A program made the position numbers and the translations under genes. The notes beneath the pieces are model-generated. The model did not search any database. It was not told the DNA's origin and saw only the letters and a list, made by a program, of their open reading frames with translations. Source: an uncultured Bacilli bacterium (lineage in GTDB: Bacteria > Bacillota_I > Bacilli_A > RF39 > UBA660). Taken from it: DNA of 64,000 bases. Shown here piece after piece: positions 24,803 through 35,253 of this stretch; position 1 is the first letter of the stretch, and every line of letters starts with the position of its first letter. The stretch is from the NCBI GenBank assembly GCA_934098375.1, contig CAKOOC010000002.1:1-64000 (forward strand). The letters are read 5' to 3'.

Positions 24803-26308
24803 ATGAAAGGTAAAGACACCTTAATATCCATATTAATTACAATAGTTTTATCCGTACTAGTCTTTTTTATGGGGGCAAGTGAAGAAACTTTAGCCGCTCC
24901 AACTAGTGTATACCAAGTATATTTAAATGGTAAAACCATTGGTTATTTAAATTCTCGTGATAAATTTCTTGATTTAGTTAATCAAAAACAAGAAGAAATA
25001 AAAAAGAAATATGGTGTTGATAAAGTATATCCCCCATCGGGATTAAAAATCGAAAAAATTTCTACTTATGATGAAGAAATCAAAACTGCTGAGCAAATTT
25101 ATAACATCATTGAAAATACGGACCCCTTTACGATTGATGGGTATATTATAACTATTAGATACACCGAAGAAAATAAAGCACCCGTATATATTTATACATT
25201 AAGAAAAGAAGATTTTGAAACGGCCTTTTATAATACTGTTGCCGCTTTTGTTGGAACTGAAGAATTAAACGCTTATAAGAATAATAAACAAGAATTAATT
25301 TCTGATACCGGTTCTAAAATCGATAATATTTATTGGGATGAAAAAATCACCGTTAAAGAAGCCTACATTAGTGTTAAAGAAAATATATTTACTAATGATT
25401 CAGACTTAAGTAAATATTTATTATTTGGTACAACTGAAGAACAAAAACAATACACGGTTGGAGAAAATGACTCAATCGATGATATTATTGATAAAAATAA
25501 TTTAAGCATTGAAGAATTCCTTATTGCTAACCCCAGCATTCCTAACCAAAATGCTCTACTTACTAAAGGGCAGCAAGTTTCTATCGGTTTAATATCTCCA
25601 ATTGTAAACATTGTTCATGAAGAAGAAGTAGTGGAAAATATTACTAATAAATTTAAAACTGAGTATCAAAATGATGATACCATGTATAAAGGTGAATCTA
25701 AGGTATTACAAGAAGGCTCAAATGGTACTTTAAAAATTACTGAAAGCATACTATACCGCAATGGTGCCATTGAAAACCTAGTTATTACCAAAAAAGAAGA
25801 AATTGCTCCTGCTGTAAATAAAATCGTTGCCCGTGGAACTAAATCATATTCTTCAGGCGGAACTTATATTAATACAGGTACTGAAGATTGGTACTGGCCA
25901 ACGGTAAGCCCTTACGTCATAACCAGTGGCTTTAAATGGAGATGGGGTAAACACCATAATGGTATTGATATTTCTGGTAGTGGTTTTGGTTCTCCAATTT
26001 ATTCTTCAACTGATGGAACTGTAACTGTAACCAATAGCAGTTGTCCTAATAGAGGATATTATGGAAGCAGTTGCGGTCAAAGTTGGGGTAATTACATTAG
26101 AATATTAACAGATGATGGTGCTTATACTGTAATATATGCACATATTATTGCCGATATTAAAGTAAAACCAGGAGATCACGTAACACGTGGCCAGCATATT
26201 GGTTACATGGGTGACAGTGGTTCTTCAACCGGAACGCATCTTCACTTTGGTATCATAAATAATAGTACCGGTTCATACTTAAATCCTTGTGGGGCTTTAT
26301 CATGTTAG
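24803..26308 (+). CDS. Exported M23 endopeptidase with LysM and G5 domains
   Basis: About 501 residues. A signal or anchor segment (LISILITIVLSVLVFFMGA) leads into an extracytoplasmic region. A LysM-type domain lies near residues 215-265 (QYTVGENDSIDDIIDKNN, then ANPSIPNQNALLTKGQQVSI). A G5 domain lies near 275-350. The M23 lysostaphin-type peptidase is C-terminal: HHNGIDIS supplies the zinc His and Asp, and GTHLHFG the His-x-His. It should cut peptidoglycan cross-bridges. A Cys-rich loop (SSCPNRGYYGSSCGQSW) and a Cys near the C-terminus suggest disulfides. GAAGTGA precedes ATG 24803; ATG 24797 is also possible. It overlaps walJ by 7 bases. Confidence 0.88.
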   Translation: MKGKDTLISILITIVLSVLVFFMGASEETLAAPTSVYQVYLNGKTIGYLNSRDKFLDLVNQKQEEIKKKYGVDKVYPPSGLKIEKISTYDEEIKTAEQIYNIIENTDPFTIDGYIITIRYTEENKAPVYIYTLRKEDFETAFYNTVAAFVGTEELNAYKNNKQELISDTGSKIDNIYWDEKITVKEAYISVKENIFTNDSDLSKYLLFGTTEEQKQYTVGENDSIDDIIDKNNLSIEEFLIANPSIPNQNALLTKGQQVSIGLISPIVNIVHEEEVVENITNKFKTEYQNDDTMYKGESKVLQEGSNGTLKITESILYRNGAIENLVITKKEEIAPAVNKIVARGTKSYSSGGTYINTGTEDWYWPTVSPYVITSGFKWRWGKHHNGIDISGSGFGSPIYSSTDGTVTVTNSSCPNRGYYGSSCGQSWGNYIRILTDDGAYTVIYAHIIADIKVKPGDHVTRGQHIGYMGDSGSSTGTHLHFGIINNSTGSYLNPCGALSC

Positions 26309-27066
26309 TAAGCGTTCTTGCCAGTGGCTCCAAAGGCAACTCTACTTTAATTAGAACAAGACAAGATAACATTTTAATAGATGCAGGATCTTGTCTTTCT
26401 AAATTAGAGGAAAAATTAAATGAAAACTATTTAAGTATGAAAGACATAAATTATATTTTAATAAGCCATACTCACACTGATCACACATCTAGTTTAAAGG
26501 CGATTACAAAAAAATATAATCCCGTAATAATACTAACCCCTTTAATGTTAAAAGATTTAGATTATTTGGAAGATTATAAAAACATAATGTTTTTAGAAGA
26601 TAATCTAATTATTAATGATGTTTTAATAGAGAATATAAAAACCAGTCATGACACCACTGATTCTAGAGGGTTCATTATTACGGAAGGAACTTCATCCGTT
26701 GTTCAAATAACTGATACTGGTTATTTAAATCAAAAATATTTCAATAAGTTAAAAAACAAAAACATGTATATCATGGAAAGTAACCATAATGTTGAGATGC
26801 TTTTAAATGGTAGATATCCTAAATGGTTAAAAGCAAGAGTAAATTCAGATGTAGGACACTTATCTAATGAATCATGCTCCTTTTACTTAAGCAAAATAAT
26901 TGGACCTGACACTAAAAAAATAATTTTAGCCCATTTATCTGAAGAAAATAACACACCCGAGTTAGCACTAAATACTATTAAGAAAGAATTTGCTGAAAAT
27001 GATATCTTTTTTGAAAACATTGAAACAGCTAAACAAAATGAGAAAACGGATGCGGTGGAAATATGA
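26302..27066 (+). CDS. walJ: WalJ/YycJ metallo-beta-lactamase-fold hydrolase
   Basis: A 254-residue MBL-fold nuclease-like protein. Metal ligands are in LISHTHTDH; the start LVSVLASGSKGNSTLI and GHLSNESC are typical of YycJ. In Bacilli it belongs to the wal (yyc) locus and is linked to coordinating wall metabolism and DNA replication or repair. The WalRK two-component genes are not in this window. The start overlaps the peptidase stop (ATG inside ATGTTAG), and its end overlaps rlmH by ATGA. Confidence 0.9.
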   Translation: MLVSVLASGSKGNSTLIRTRQDNILIDAGSCLSKLEEKLNENYLSMKDINYILISHTHTDHTSSLKAITKKYNPVIILTPLMLKDLDYLEDYKNIMFLEDNLIINDVLIENIKTSHDTTDSRGFIITEGTSSVVQITDTGYLNQKYFNKLKNKNMYIMESNHNVEMLLNGRYPKWLKARVNSDVGHLSNESCSFYLSKIIGPDTKKIILAHLSEENNTPELALNTIKKEFAENDIFFENIETAKQNEKTDAVEI

Positions 27067-27497
27067 TAAGAATTATCTGTGTTGGTAAATTAAAAGAAAA
27101 TTATATGGTTAATATGGTAGAAGATTATTTGAAACGTATTAACAAATATCACAAAATAGAAGTAATAGAACTGCCTGATAGTAACCAAAAAGAAGAAAAT
27201 GAACGAATTTTAAAAAAATTAAACAATAAAAATTATAAAGTCGCTTTAGCGTTAAATGGTCAAAAAATGGACTCTATATCTTTTGCTAAATTTATTCATG
27301 AACATTTAATGTTTGATGCTAATATCGATTTTATAATTGGTGGATCTGATGGATTAAATGATACTGTCTTAAGAGAAGCTGATTTTTTACTATCATTTAG
27401 TGATCTAACTTTTCCTCATGGATTATTTAGAGGATTATTACTAGAACAAATTTACAGGGGATTTAAAATAATAAATAATGAAACATATCATAAGTGA
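27063..27497 (+). CDS. rlmH: 23S rRNA (pseudouridine1915-N3)-methyltransferase RlmH
   Basis: A 144-residue SPOUT methyltransferase that modifies helix 69 of 23S rRNA. Diagnostic text: MIRIICVGKLKENY, DFIIGGSDGL (SAM knot) and the C-terminus LLLEQIYRGFKIINNETYHK. Length is that of the family. It overlaps walJ by four bases; the walJ-rlmH pair is as in Bacillus. Confidence 0.96.
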   Translation: MIRIICVGKLKENYMVNMVEDYLKRINKYHKIEVIELPDSNQKEENERILKKLNNKNYKVALALNGQKMDSISFAKFIHEHLMFDANIDFIIGGSDGLNDTVLREADFLLSFSDLTFPHGLFRGLLLEQIYRGFKIINNETYHK

Positions 27498-27506
27498 GGT
27501 ATTTTT

Positions 27507-27932
27507 ATGGATGAATTAATATATGTTGTTGGCACTGCCTTTGTAAAAGATGGAAAATTATTGATAAGCATGTCACAAAGAAGTAGCAAAAAAGGAAAAT
27601 TCACTTTAGTTGGTGGCGGTGTTGAAAAAGGAGAAACTTTTAAAGAAGCAGCTAGAAGAGAAATAAGAGAAGAAATTGCCAATGGTTTTGATATTAGTGA
27701 AGACGAATTAAAAGAAATATTATGCTTTAGAGAACCGGCTTTATCTGATCCTAGTTTGATGATCGAAATGCATATGATGCTTGCCTTAAAAGATGTAGAT
27801 GTCGAACTACTTCCTAATGATGAAATTATTGAATATCGCTGGCTTTCTTTAGGCGACGATGAAAGTATTTTAGCATCTGCTATTAAGGATCATTTTATTC
27901 CTTGGGCAAAAGAAAATAAAATTATGTATTAG
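27507..27932 (+). CDS. NUDIX hydrolase
   Basis: A 141-residue Nudix protein. The box is GGGVEKGETFKEAARREIREEI (G-x5-E-x7-R-E-x2-E-E), which binds Mg and cuts a nucleoside diphosphate linked to another group. The substrate cannot be named. It starts 9 bases after rlmH and is followed 8 bases later by ung, suggesting a nucleotide-sanitising or repair role. Confidence 0.88.
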   Translation: MDELIYVVGTAFVKDGKLLISMSQRSSKKGKFTLVGGGVEKGETFKEAARREIREEIANGFDISEDELKEILCFREPALSDPSLMIEMHMMLALKDVDVELLPNDEIIEYRWLSLGDDESILASAIKDHFIPWAKENKIMY

Positions 27933-27940
27933 GAGTCTTT

Positions 27941-28600
27941 ATGATTGGAAATGATTGGGACGAAAAATTAAGCATTATTTGGCATAGTGCTGGATTTAAA
28001 AATTTTATGAAAATTGTGGAAAGAGAATATAATACTAAAATTATATATCCACCTAAAAATTATATATTTAATGCATTAAAATTAACGCCTTATCATAATG
28101 TTAAGGTTGTTATAGTCGGGCAAGATCCATATCATGGTGAAGGTGAAGCTCATGGCTTATCCTTTTCTGTTCAAAAAGGCATTAAATTACCACCATCACT
28201 AAGAAATATTTATAAAGAAATCTATGACGACTTAGGCATTGAAGAACCTAATAACGGTGACTTAACATCATGGGCTAAAGAAGGAGTTTTATTATTAAAC
28301 TCTTCCCTAACCGTTGAAAAGGATAAACCAAATTCCCATCAAAAGTTAGGTTGGAGTAATTTAACTGATTATATAATTAAAGTACTAAATGCTAAAGAAG
28401 AACCTGTCGTTTTTATATTGTGGGGTGCCTTTGCTAGAAGCAAAAAAGTATTTATTACTAATCCTAAGCATTTAATTATTGAATCAGCCCATCCTTCACC
28501 TTTTAGTGCTAATTATGGTTTCTTTGGTAGTCATCCTTTTTCCAAAGCAAATCAGTTTCTTGAAAATAATGGTATTGAAAAAATTAATTGGCAATTATAA
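27941..28600 (+). CDS. ung: Uracil-DNA glycosylase
   Basis: A 219-residue family-1 UNG that removes uracil from DNA. The water-activating motif is VGQDPYHGEGEAHGLSFS, the Ser-Pro loop is PPSLRNIYKE, LLLNSSLTV follows, and the His-containing DNA loop is ESAHPSPFSA. Length is normal. It ends the walJ-rlmH-nudix-ung cluster, followed by a terminator. Confidence 0.96.
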   Translation: MIGNDWDEKLSIIWHSAGFKNFMKIVEREYNTKIIYPPKNYIFNALKLTPYHNVKVVIVGQDPYHGEGEAHGLSFSVQKGIKLPPSLRNIYKEIYDDLGIEEPNNGDLTSWAKEGVLLLNSSLTVEKDKPNSHQKLGWSNLTDYIIKVLNAKEEPVVFILWGAFARSKKVFITNPKHLIIESAHPSPFSANYGFFGSHPFSKANQFLENNGIEKINWQL

Positions 28601-28639
28601 TACACAAAATTTTAAAATGCGTGTTAAACGACAAAATTA

Positions 28640-28668
28640 AATATAAGTTATTGCTTATATTTTTTTTA
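28640..28668 (+). terminator. Terminator after ung
   Basis: AATATAAG pairs with CTTATATT around TTATTG, with eight T at the end. Confidence 0.75.
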
Positions 28669-28702
28669 TTTTATACCATAATAATATGAGGAGTTGATAA
28701 AA

Positions 28703-29149
28703 ATGACAAATAAAGAAATACAAGAAAAAATTGCTGAATTAAGCAAAGAAATAGACAAGTTAGGAAGCAAAATAAAAGATGAAGGCGAAACCATCGCGAT
28801 TAAAGGTTTATACGCTAAAGACGATTTAGAAAAATTTGCTGATAGCACTAAAAAGAGTTTAGAAGAAACTAAAGGCGATTTAAAAGATTTAAGTAAAAAA
28901 AGCAAAAATAAACTATCACTAGGTTTAGAAAAATTAGAAGAAACTCTTAAAAATGAAAAAGAAAAGTTAGAGTTAAAAAAAGAAGCAAGAGATGCTGAAA
29001 AATTAGAAAAATACATAAATAATAAATTGGATTATGCAAAAGATGCTGTATCTCTATCATTATTAGCTGCAAAGGAAGCTAAAGAAGCCTTTTTAGAAGC
29101 AGTTGAAGCTCAAATTGAATACGACGAATTATATAATAATAAAGATTAA
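28703..29149 (+). CDS. Coiled-coil protein, unknown function
   Basis: A 148-residue, highly charged, entirely helical protein without membrane segment. Heptad-like patterns run through most of it (IQEKIAELSKEIDKLGSKIKD and LGLEKLEETLKNEKEKLEL), and the last third is Ala-rich (LLAAKEAKEAFLEAVEAQ). It recalls apolipoprotein-like or LEA-type stress proteins, but no family can be named. TGAGGAG precedes ATG 28703. A single-gene unit between two terminators. Confidence 0.65.
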   Translation: MTNKEIQEKIAELSKEIDKLGSKIKDEGETIAIKGLYAKDDLEKFADSTKKSLEETKGDLKDLSKKSKNKLSLGLEKLEETLKNEKEKLELKKEARDAEKLEKYINNKLDYAKDAVSLSLLAAKEAKEAFLEAVEAQIEYDELYNNKD

Positions 29150-29172
29150 CTTGCTAAGTAGCAAGTTTTTTT
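29148..29172 (+). terminator. Terminator of the coiled-coil gene
   Basis: AACTTGCT-AAGT-AGCAAGTT followed by T residues; begins at the stop codon. Confidence 0.85.
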
Positions 29173-29173
29173 C

Positions 29174-29196
29174 ATAAAAAAAACGCTTATGCGTTT
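29174..29196 (-). terminator. Terminator of the lemA gene (minus strand)
   Basis: Read on the minus strand: AAACGC-ATAA-GCGTTT followed by a T-run. It starts at the lemA stop codon. Confidence 0.8.
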
Positions 29197-29743
29197 ATAA
29201 TTTAAAATCTTTAATATCATCATCAAACATATCTTTTCCATCAAAAAATGCTTGCACTTTAATATGATGAATAAAAGCAATAATATTAGAAGGAAATTTC
29301 TTAATTGTTTTATTTAATAAACTAGTATATTTATTATAAAATGATTTTGTTGCTTCTAACTTTTCATTAATACGATATAAATCTTCATAATAATTAGTAA
29401 ACCCTTCATTTTTATCAAGTTCATCATAGTCTAATTTAATTTTATCTATAAGAGCATTTAATTCCGCTAGTTTTCTTTCAAAATCAAAACTTGAAATATT
29501 AACATTTTTTAAATTTTTAAACTCATTAAAAGCTTTATCCGTTGCATCAGTTTCACCTGTAATAATATCTATTAACATATCTAATGTATCGTATTTTTTT
29601 CTTAAATGTTCATCAATTATACTTTCTGCTTCATTAATTTTAATTTTATATGCTTGTAAGTTATTATAATAAATAACATATATCATAGTTACAATTCCAA
29701 CAAATATAATAATTGTTAGTAAAATTGTCATTATACTATCCAT
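29195..29743 (-). CDS. LemA family protein
   Basis: A 182-residue protein with one N-terminal membrane segment (IMTILLTIIIFVGIVTMIYVIYY) and a long helical body. The family signature is in the C-terminal part: YNKYTSLLNKTIKKFPSNIIAF, followed by an aromatic, acidic end (FFDGKDMFDDD). LemA proteins are widespread, membrane-attached and of uncertain role. The gene is isolated, divergent from the MBL gene at 29828. Confidence 0.82.
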   Translation of the reverse strand: MDSIMTILLTIIIFVGIVTMIYVIYYNNLQAYKIKINEAESIIDEHLRKKYDTLDMLIDIITGETDATDKAFNEFKNLKNVNISSFDFERKLAELNALIDKIKLDYDELDKNEGFTNYYEDLYRINEKLEATKSFYNKYTSLLNKTIKKFPSNIIAFIHHIKVQAFFDGKDMFDDDIKDFKL

Positions 29744-29795
29744 AATTTCACCACTATCATTGTACTAAATTTTTATTTTTTAATCAATTGAATTA

Positions 29796-29804
29796 TGCTA
29801 TAAT
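29796..29804 (+). promoter_or_regulatory. Extended -10 promoter (TGCTATAAT) of the MBL gene
   Basis: TGCTATAAT ends 23 bases before the ATG at 29828, with AAAAGAGG as ribosome-binding site. No -35 hexamer is obvious. Confidence 0.55.
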
Positions 29805-29827
29805 TTTTTTATAAAAGAGGATAAATT

Positions 29828-30352
29828 ATGAAAATAAAAAAATTAGTATTAGGACCCTTAGAAACTAACTGCTATATTATAAGTCAAAATAATAAATCAT
29901 TAATAATAGATCCAGCTGATGATGAAGAAAAAATCTTGGCAAGTGCTCCTCATGAAATTGTAGGAATAATAATAACTCATTATCACTTCGATCATATTGG
30001 TGCCCTTTTAAAATTAAAAGAAAAACTTTCCTGCCCTATTTATGACTTTCAAACATTAAAAGAAGGAACAAATAACATAAATGGTTTTTCTTTTGAAATG
30101 ATAAAAGCGCCCGGTCATAAAGAAGATTTAATATCATTATTATTTGAGGATCATTTATTTTGTGGTGACTTTATTTTTAAAGGAACAATTGGTAGGTGGG
30201 ACCTAGAAGGTGGATCATTTATAGATATGCAAAAAAGTATCAAAAAGGTTTTAACTTACAATGAAAACATTATTATTCACCCAGGTCATGGAGAAGATAC
30301 GACTTTAAAAAAGGAAAAACAAAACTTATTAATCTATTTAAAAAAGGACTAA
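29828..30352 (+). CDS. MBL-fold metallohydrolase (glyoxalase II-like, YqgX type)
   Basis: A 174-residue metallo-beta-lactamase-fold hydrolase. It starts LGPLETNCYIIS, has metal ligands in ITHYHFDHIGAL, KAPGHKEDLISL and FCGDFIFKGTIGRWDLEGG, and ends with IIHPGHGEDTT. These match the small glyoxalase-II-like YqgX/YcbL group, thought to cleave glutathione-type or other thioesters. The real substrate here is unknown. It converges on the gerQ-like gene with 6 bases between stops. Confidence 0.85.
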   Translation: MKIKKLVLGPLETNCYIISQNNKSLIIDPADDEEKILASAPHEIVGIIITHYHFDHIGALLKLKEKLSCPIYDFQTLKEGTNNINGFSFEMIKAPGHKEDLISLLFEDHLFCGDFIFKGTIGRWDLEGGSFIDMQKSIKKVLTYNENIIIHPGHGEDTTLKKEKQNLLIYLKKD

Positions 30353-30358
30353 AATGTC

Positions 30359-30700
30359 CTAATATGTAATTTCTGAATAAGCATGACTATAATTTATTTT
30401 TTCATCAAATTCTACATAATTTAAATAAATAAGTAAAATCAATTGCCAGTTTCCCGTATTTGGATCACTCATAACCAAGTGATCTTTTCCAGCTTCTTCA
30501 ATGATACCTTCAAAAATTTTATCACGCCATTTCTCAGAATCCGGAAACGAAAAATACGCTTTAGCTTTTTTTCCTTTATTAAGTCTTAAAATATTTTCAA
30601 TATAACTTTGTTCATTATCTACATTTCCGCCACCAATTGGTGCTGTATTTAAATTCATTTCTTTAGGAAATTGTGCATTAGGATAGTAACTACCATTCAT
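30359..30700 (-). CDS. gerQ: GerQ-like spore coat protein
   Basis: A 113-residue protein closely resembling the C-terminal two-thirds of Bacillus GerQ: SYIENILRLNKGKKAKAYFSFP, then WRDKIFEGIIEEAGKDHLVMSDP, then LILLIYLNYVEFDEKI. In B. subtilis GerQ is a coat protein needed for the cortex-lytic enzyme CwlJ and is cross-linked through N-terminal lysines by transglutaminase Tgl. Here the N-terminus begins MNGSYYPNAQF and has no lysines near the start. GAGGTGA precedes the ATG. No other sporulation gene is in the window, so either the organism sporulates or the protein has another role. Confidence 0.82.
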   Translation of the reverse strand: MNGSYYPNAQFPKEMNLNTAPIGGGNVDNEQSYIENILRLNKGKKAKAYFSFPDSEKWRDKIFEGIIEEAGKDHLVMSDPNTGNWQLILLIYLNYVEFDEKINYSHAYSEITY

Positions 30701-30822
30701 AAAAAATTCACCTCTATTTAAAGGTATGTAATTTAAAAGAAAATATGAAAAATTATATTTGTATTTTTATTTACATTCATATATGTTAAGATATATTATA
30801 GAATAAAGAAAGAAGGAAAAAT

Positions 30823-31455
30823 ATGAAAAAAACTTTAATTGGCGCTTTCATTGGTATCGTTTTAAGTGCTTTTGTATTTGGCATTTTGTGTGTAGCAAAT
30901 ATCGTGACTTTTAAAAACAACAACAATGGAAATAATAATAGCTCTGCTCATATTACAACGATTAATAATGTTTCTGATCTTTTAACACCTGAAGATATAT
31001 CTAAAAATCTTAAAGACTTAACTAAAACCGAAAACGACTGGAATTTAACATTTTCTTGTAATTTATATAACGAAGAAGAAAAAAGATGTGAAAACAGCAG
31101 TGTCACAATTGATGATATTATAAAAACTAATACTGATTTAGTTACTTGCGGTACTACTAAAATAATAAAAAATGATAAATACTATATTTTAGAAGAGGGA
31201 ACTAATTGTGGCATAGATAAGTTTAGTTTTATAATTTACTCTAAAGAAGGTAAAAAATTATATGAAGAACAAAAAGGAACTAGTTATTTAAATAGAAGTT
31301 ATATTGAAGATAACATCTATTATTACAATACTTATGAAGAGGCTGGTGATAATAACGATAAACTATTTTATAAGTCAATAAACCTAAATGCAAATGAAAT
31401 TACTAGTAAAACTATTAAAAGTAAATTAATTGATAAATTACCTGAAACGGAATAA
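30823..31455 (+). CDS. Membrane-anchored extracytoplasmic protein, paralog of the one at 22129
   Basis: A 210-residue protein. An N-terminal membrane segment (LIGAFIGIVLSAFVFGILCVANIV) precedes an Asn/Gly linker and an extracellular domain. This domain has Cys in FSCNLYNEEEKRCENSS, LVTCGTT and GTNCGIDK, four in all. Shared with the 22129 protein are the order F-(S/T)-C, IIK, Y-I-(I/L)-EEGT and an IY...G stretch, so both descend from one ancestor. AGAAGGA is the ribosome-binding site. It lies directly before the lysS T-box, in the same direction, without a clear terminator between. Function unknown. Confidence 0.65.
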   Translation: MKKTLIGAFIGIVLSAFVFGILCVANIVTFKNNNNGNNNSSAHITTINNVSDLLTPEDISKNLKDLTKTENDWNLTFSCNLYNEEEKRCENSSVTIDDIIKTNTDLVTCGTTKIIKNDKYYILEEGTNCGIDKFSFIIYSKEGKKLYEEQKGTSYLNRSYIEDNIYYYNTYEEAGDNNDKLFYKSINLNANEITSKTIKSKLIDKLPETE

Positions 31456-31494
31456 AAATTAAATGATGAATAAAGAAAATGCCCTAAATATTTG

Positions 31495-31523
31495 TTGACA
31501 TTTACCTAGATTTATAGTATTAT
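31495..31523 (+). promoter_or_regulatory. lysS promoter
   Basis: TTGACA, exactly 17 bases, TATTAT. The transcript would start near 31530, at the beginning of the T-box. Confidence 0.8.
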
Positions 31524-31529
31524 CTAGGC

Positions 31530-31737
31530 ATAAAACGAAGAAAAGGACGAGTAATATTATTCTTTATTCAAAGAGAGTTAATGTTTGGTGGAAGTTAATA
31601 ATAAAATTAATATGAATAAAAACCTTTGAGTGATTTTAAAAATCCGGTAAAACCGTTATCAATTAAGAGAATCAGTTAATGATTAAAGAAGGGTGGTACC
31701 ACGACCAGTTCGTCCCTTTAGATCATTAACTTTTTTT
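31530..31737 (+). ncRNA. T-box riboswitch of lysS (tRNA-Lys)
   Basis: Stem I shows the AGAGAG (about 31571-31576) and GGTGGAAG (31588-31595) loop elements that contact the tRNA elbow. A Lys codon AAA at about 31618-31620 on the 3' side is a candidate specifier. The T-box sequence GGGTGGTACCACG is at 31691-31703. The terminator pairs AGTTAATGAT (31675-31684) with ATCATTAACT and ends in eight T. Uncharged tRNA-Lys would favour the antiterminator and read-through to lysS. Confidence 0.9.
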
Positions 31738-31744
31738 TATTTAG

Positions 31745-33661
<1,917 letters not shown>

Positions 33662-33674
33662 AATTATTAAAAAT

Positions 33675-33697
33675 GAGGGAAAAACCCTCTTTTTTTG
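33675..33697 (+). terminator. Terminator after lysS
   Basis: GAGGG-AAAAA-CCCTC followed by seven T. Confidence 0.9.
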
Positions 33698-33736
33698 TCG
33701 AAAAACCGTAAAAATTCTATTGAATACTTGAAATTA

Positions 33737-33745
33737 TGCTATAAT
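33737..33745 (+). promoter_or_regulatory. Extended -10 promoter (TGCTATAAT) of the YfcC-like gene
   Basis: TGCTATAAT ends 20 bases before the ATG at 33766, with AGAGGAGG as ribosome-binding site. A TTGAAT upstream is only 14 bases away. Confidence 0.55.
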
Positions 33746-33765
33746 GTTCGTAGAGGAGGTTAAAA

Positions 33766-35172
33766 ATGAAAAAAGAAGCAAAAAAACATGATCTTGTTAA
33801 AATTGCTGGCATAATGGTTTTAATTTCAGTACTATTAACTTGGTTAATTCCTCAAGGAATGTTTCAAAATGGATCATTATCTGTTGGGGATATTACCCGT
33901 GTAGGAATCTTTGATTTCTTCACATATGGTTTACTTGGTATGTATTACTTTACCGTATTAGTAACATTTTTATTTGTTCTAGGCGGATTTTACCAAGTAT
34001 TATCTAAAACTGGCGGCTATCAAAAATTAACAGACAAGATTGCTAAAACATTTAAAGGAAAGGAAATCTTATTTGCATTAGTAGTTTCATTCTTAATTGC
34101 TGCACTTAGTGCTGTAACAAATGAATACATATTACTAATATCTGTTGCACCTTTAATTATTACCATTGCAAGAAAAATGAATTTAGATAAATTAACTGCA
34201 TTTAATATTACATTTGGTTCTATTTTAATTGGTGTTTTAGGATCAATTTATAGTCCTAAGGTAGTTGGCTTAAGCGTATCATATCTTACTACTGATTATA
34301 ATACACTTATGTGGGCTAAATTAGTAATATTTGCTTTATCTTTCTTAGCTTATAATACTTTTACTGTTTTACACTTAATCAAAACAAAGAAAAGTTCTAA
34401 AAAAGATGAACAAATTGAAGAATTATTTGTTAGCGAAGAAACTACTGCCAAAACCAAAGTATGGCCATTAGTAGTTGTATTATCAATTTTCTTTGTAGTA
34501 GCTATCTTAGCATACTTACCATGGGAAAGCGTATTCAAAATTACTTGGTTTACTAAAGCTACTGAAAGTATCACAACTTTTAAAATTTTAGATGAACCAA
34601 TCTTTGGTTATATTCTAGGAAGCAGTTTACTAGCTTTCGGTAAGTGGGATATTTTTGGTATTCAAGTCTTAATGCTAATTACAACACTTGTAATTAAATG
34701 GATTTATAAAATTAAATTTGATGAATTCTTAGAAGCATATGGTGAAGGCTTTAAAAAAGTTGGCAAATTAGTAGTATTATTACTATTATGCTACTTAGTT
34801 CTAGAATTTGCTGTAATGTTCCCTGTTCTACCTACAATAGTAGATTGGATTGTTGGATTAAGTTCTAAATTTAATGTTTTACTATCAACAATTTCTGGTT
34901 TATTATCATCTATGTTTACTGTTGAATATCAATACACAGCTAATTTAATAGGAACTTATTTAGTTTCAACATTTGCTGATTACAAAGAACAAATCGCATT
35001 AATGCTTCAATCAACATTTGGTTTAGCAAGCATGTTTACTCCAAGTTCAGCTATTCTTCTTGTCGGTTTAGGATATTTAGGAATAACTTACAAAGAATGG
35101 ATGAAATACATTTGGAAATTCTTATTAATTATGTTTGCCGTAATCATTATAATAATGTTAATAATTTGTTAA
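33766..35172 (+). CDS. YfcC/ArsB-superfamily carrier (basic amino acid or C4-dicarboxylate type)
   Basis: A 468-residue membrane carrier with about 11-12 hydrophobic segments and two pseudo-repeats. Family-like marks are VLISVLLTWLIPQG, FVLGGFYQVLSKTGGYQKLTDKIAK and LIAALSAVTNEYILLISVAPLI. GSILIGVLGSIYSPKVVGLS is the re-entrant, glycine-rich segment, repeated later as FTPSSAILLVGLGYLGI. It belongs to the anaerobic C4-dicarboxylate/arginine-ornithine (YfcC) group; the transported solute is not visible. A single-gene unit with its own promoter and terminator. Confidence 0.75.
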   Translation: MKKEAKKHDLVKIAGIMVLISVLLTWLIPQGMFQNGSLSVGDITRVGIFDFFTYGLLGMYYFTVLVTFLFVLGGFYQVLSKTGGYQKLTDKIAKTFKGKEILFALVVSFLIAALSAVTNEYILLISVAPLIITIARKMNLDKLTAFNITFGSILIGVLGSIYSPKVVGLSVSYLTTDYNTLMWAKLVIFALSFLAYNTFTVLHLIKTKKSSKKDEQIEELFVSEETTAKTKVWPLVVVLSIFFVVAILAYLPWESVFKITWFTKATESITTFKILDEPIFGYILGSSLLAFGKWDIFGIQVLMLITTLVIKWIYKIKFDEFLEAYGEGFKKVGKLVVLLLLCYLVLEFAVMFPVLPTIVDWIVGLSSKFNVLLSTISGLLSSMFTVEYQYTANLIGTYLVSTFADYKEQIALMLQSTFGLASMFTPSSAILLVGLGYLGITYKEWMKYIWKFLLIMFAVIIIIMLIIC

Positions 35173-35177
35173 TCATA

Positions 35178-35201
35178 AGTCGGTTTATCCGGCTTTTTTT
35201 G
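35178..35201 (+). terminator. Terminator after the YfcC-like carrier
   Basis: AGTCGG-TTTAT-CCGGCT (one G-T pair) followed by seven T. Confidence 0.85.
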
Positions 35202-35253
35202 TGTCAGAATATATTTTTATCAATTTATATGCTATTATTATAAAGGTGATACT

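Noticed and set aside
28666..29016. Minus-strand 116-residue Phe/Ser-rich frame
   Set aside because: Mirror of the Lys/Glu-rich coiled-coil gene; composition is that of an antisense shadow.
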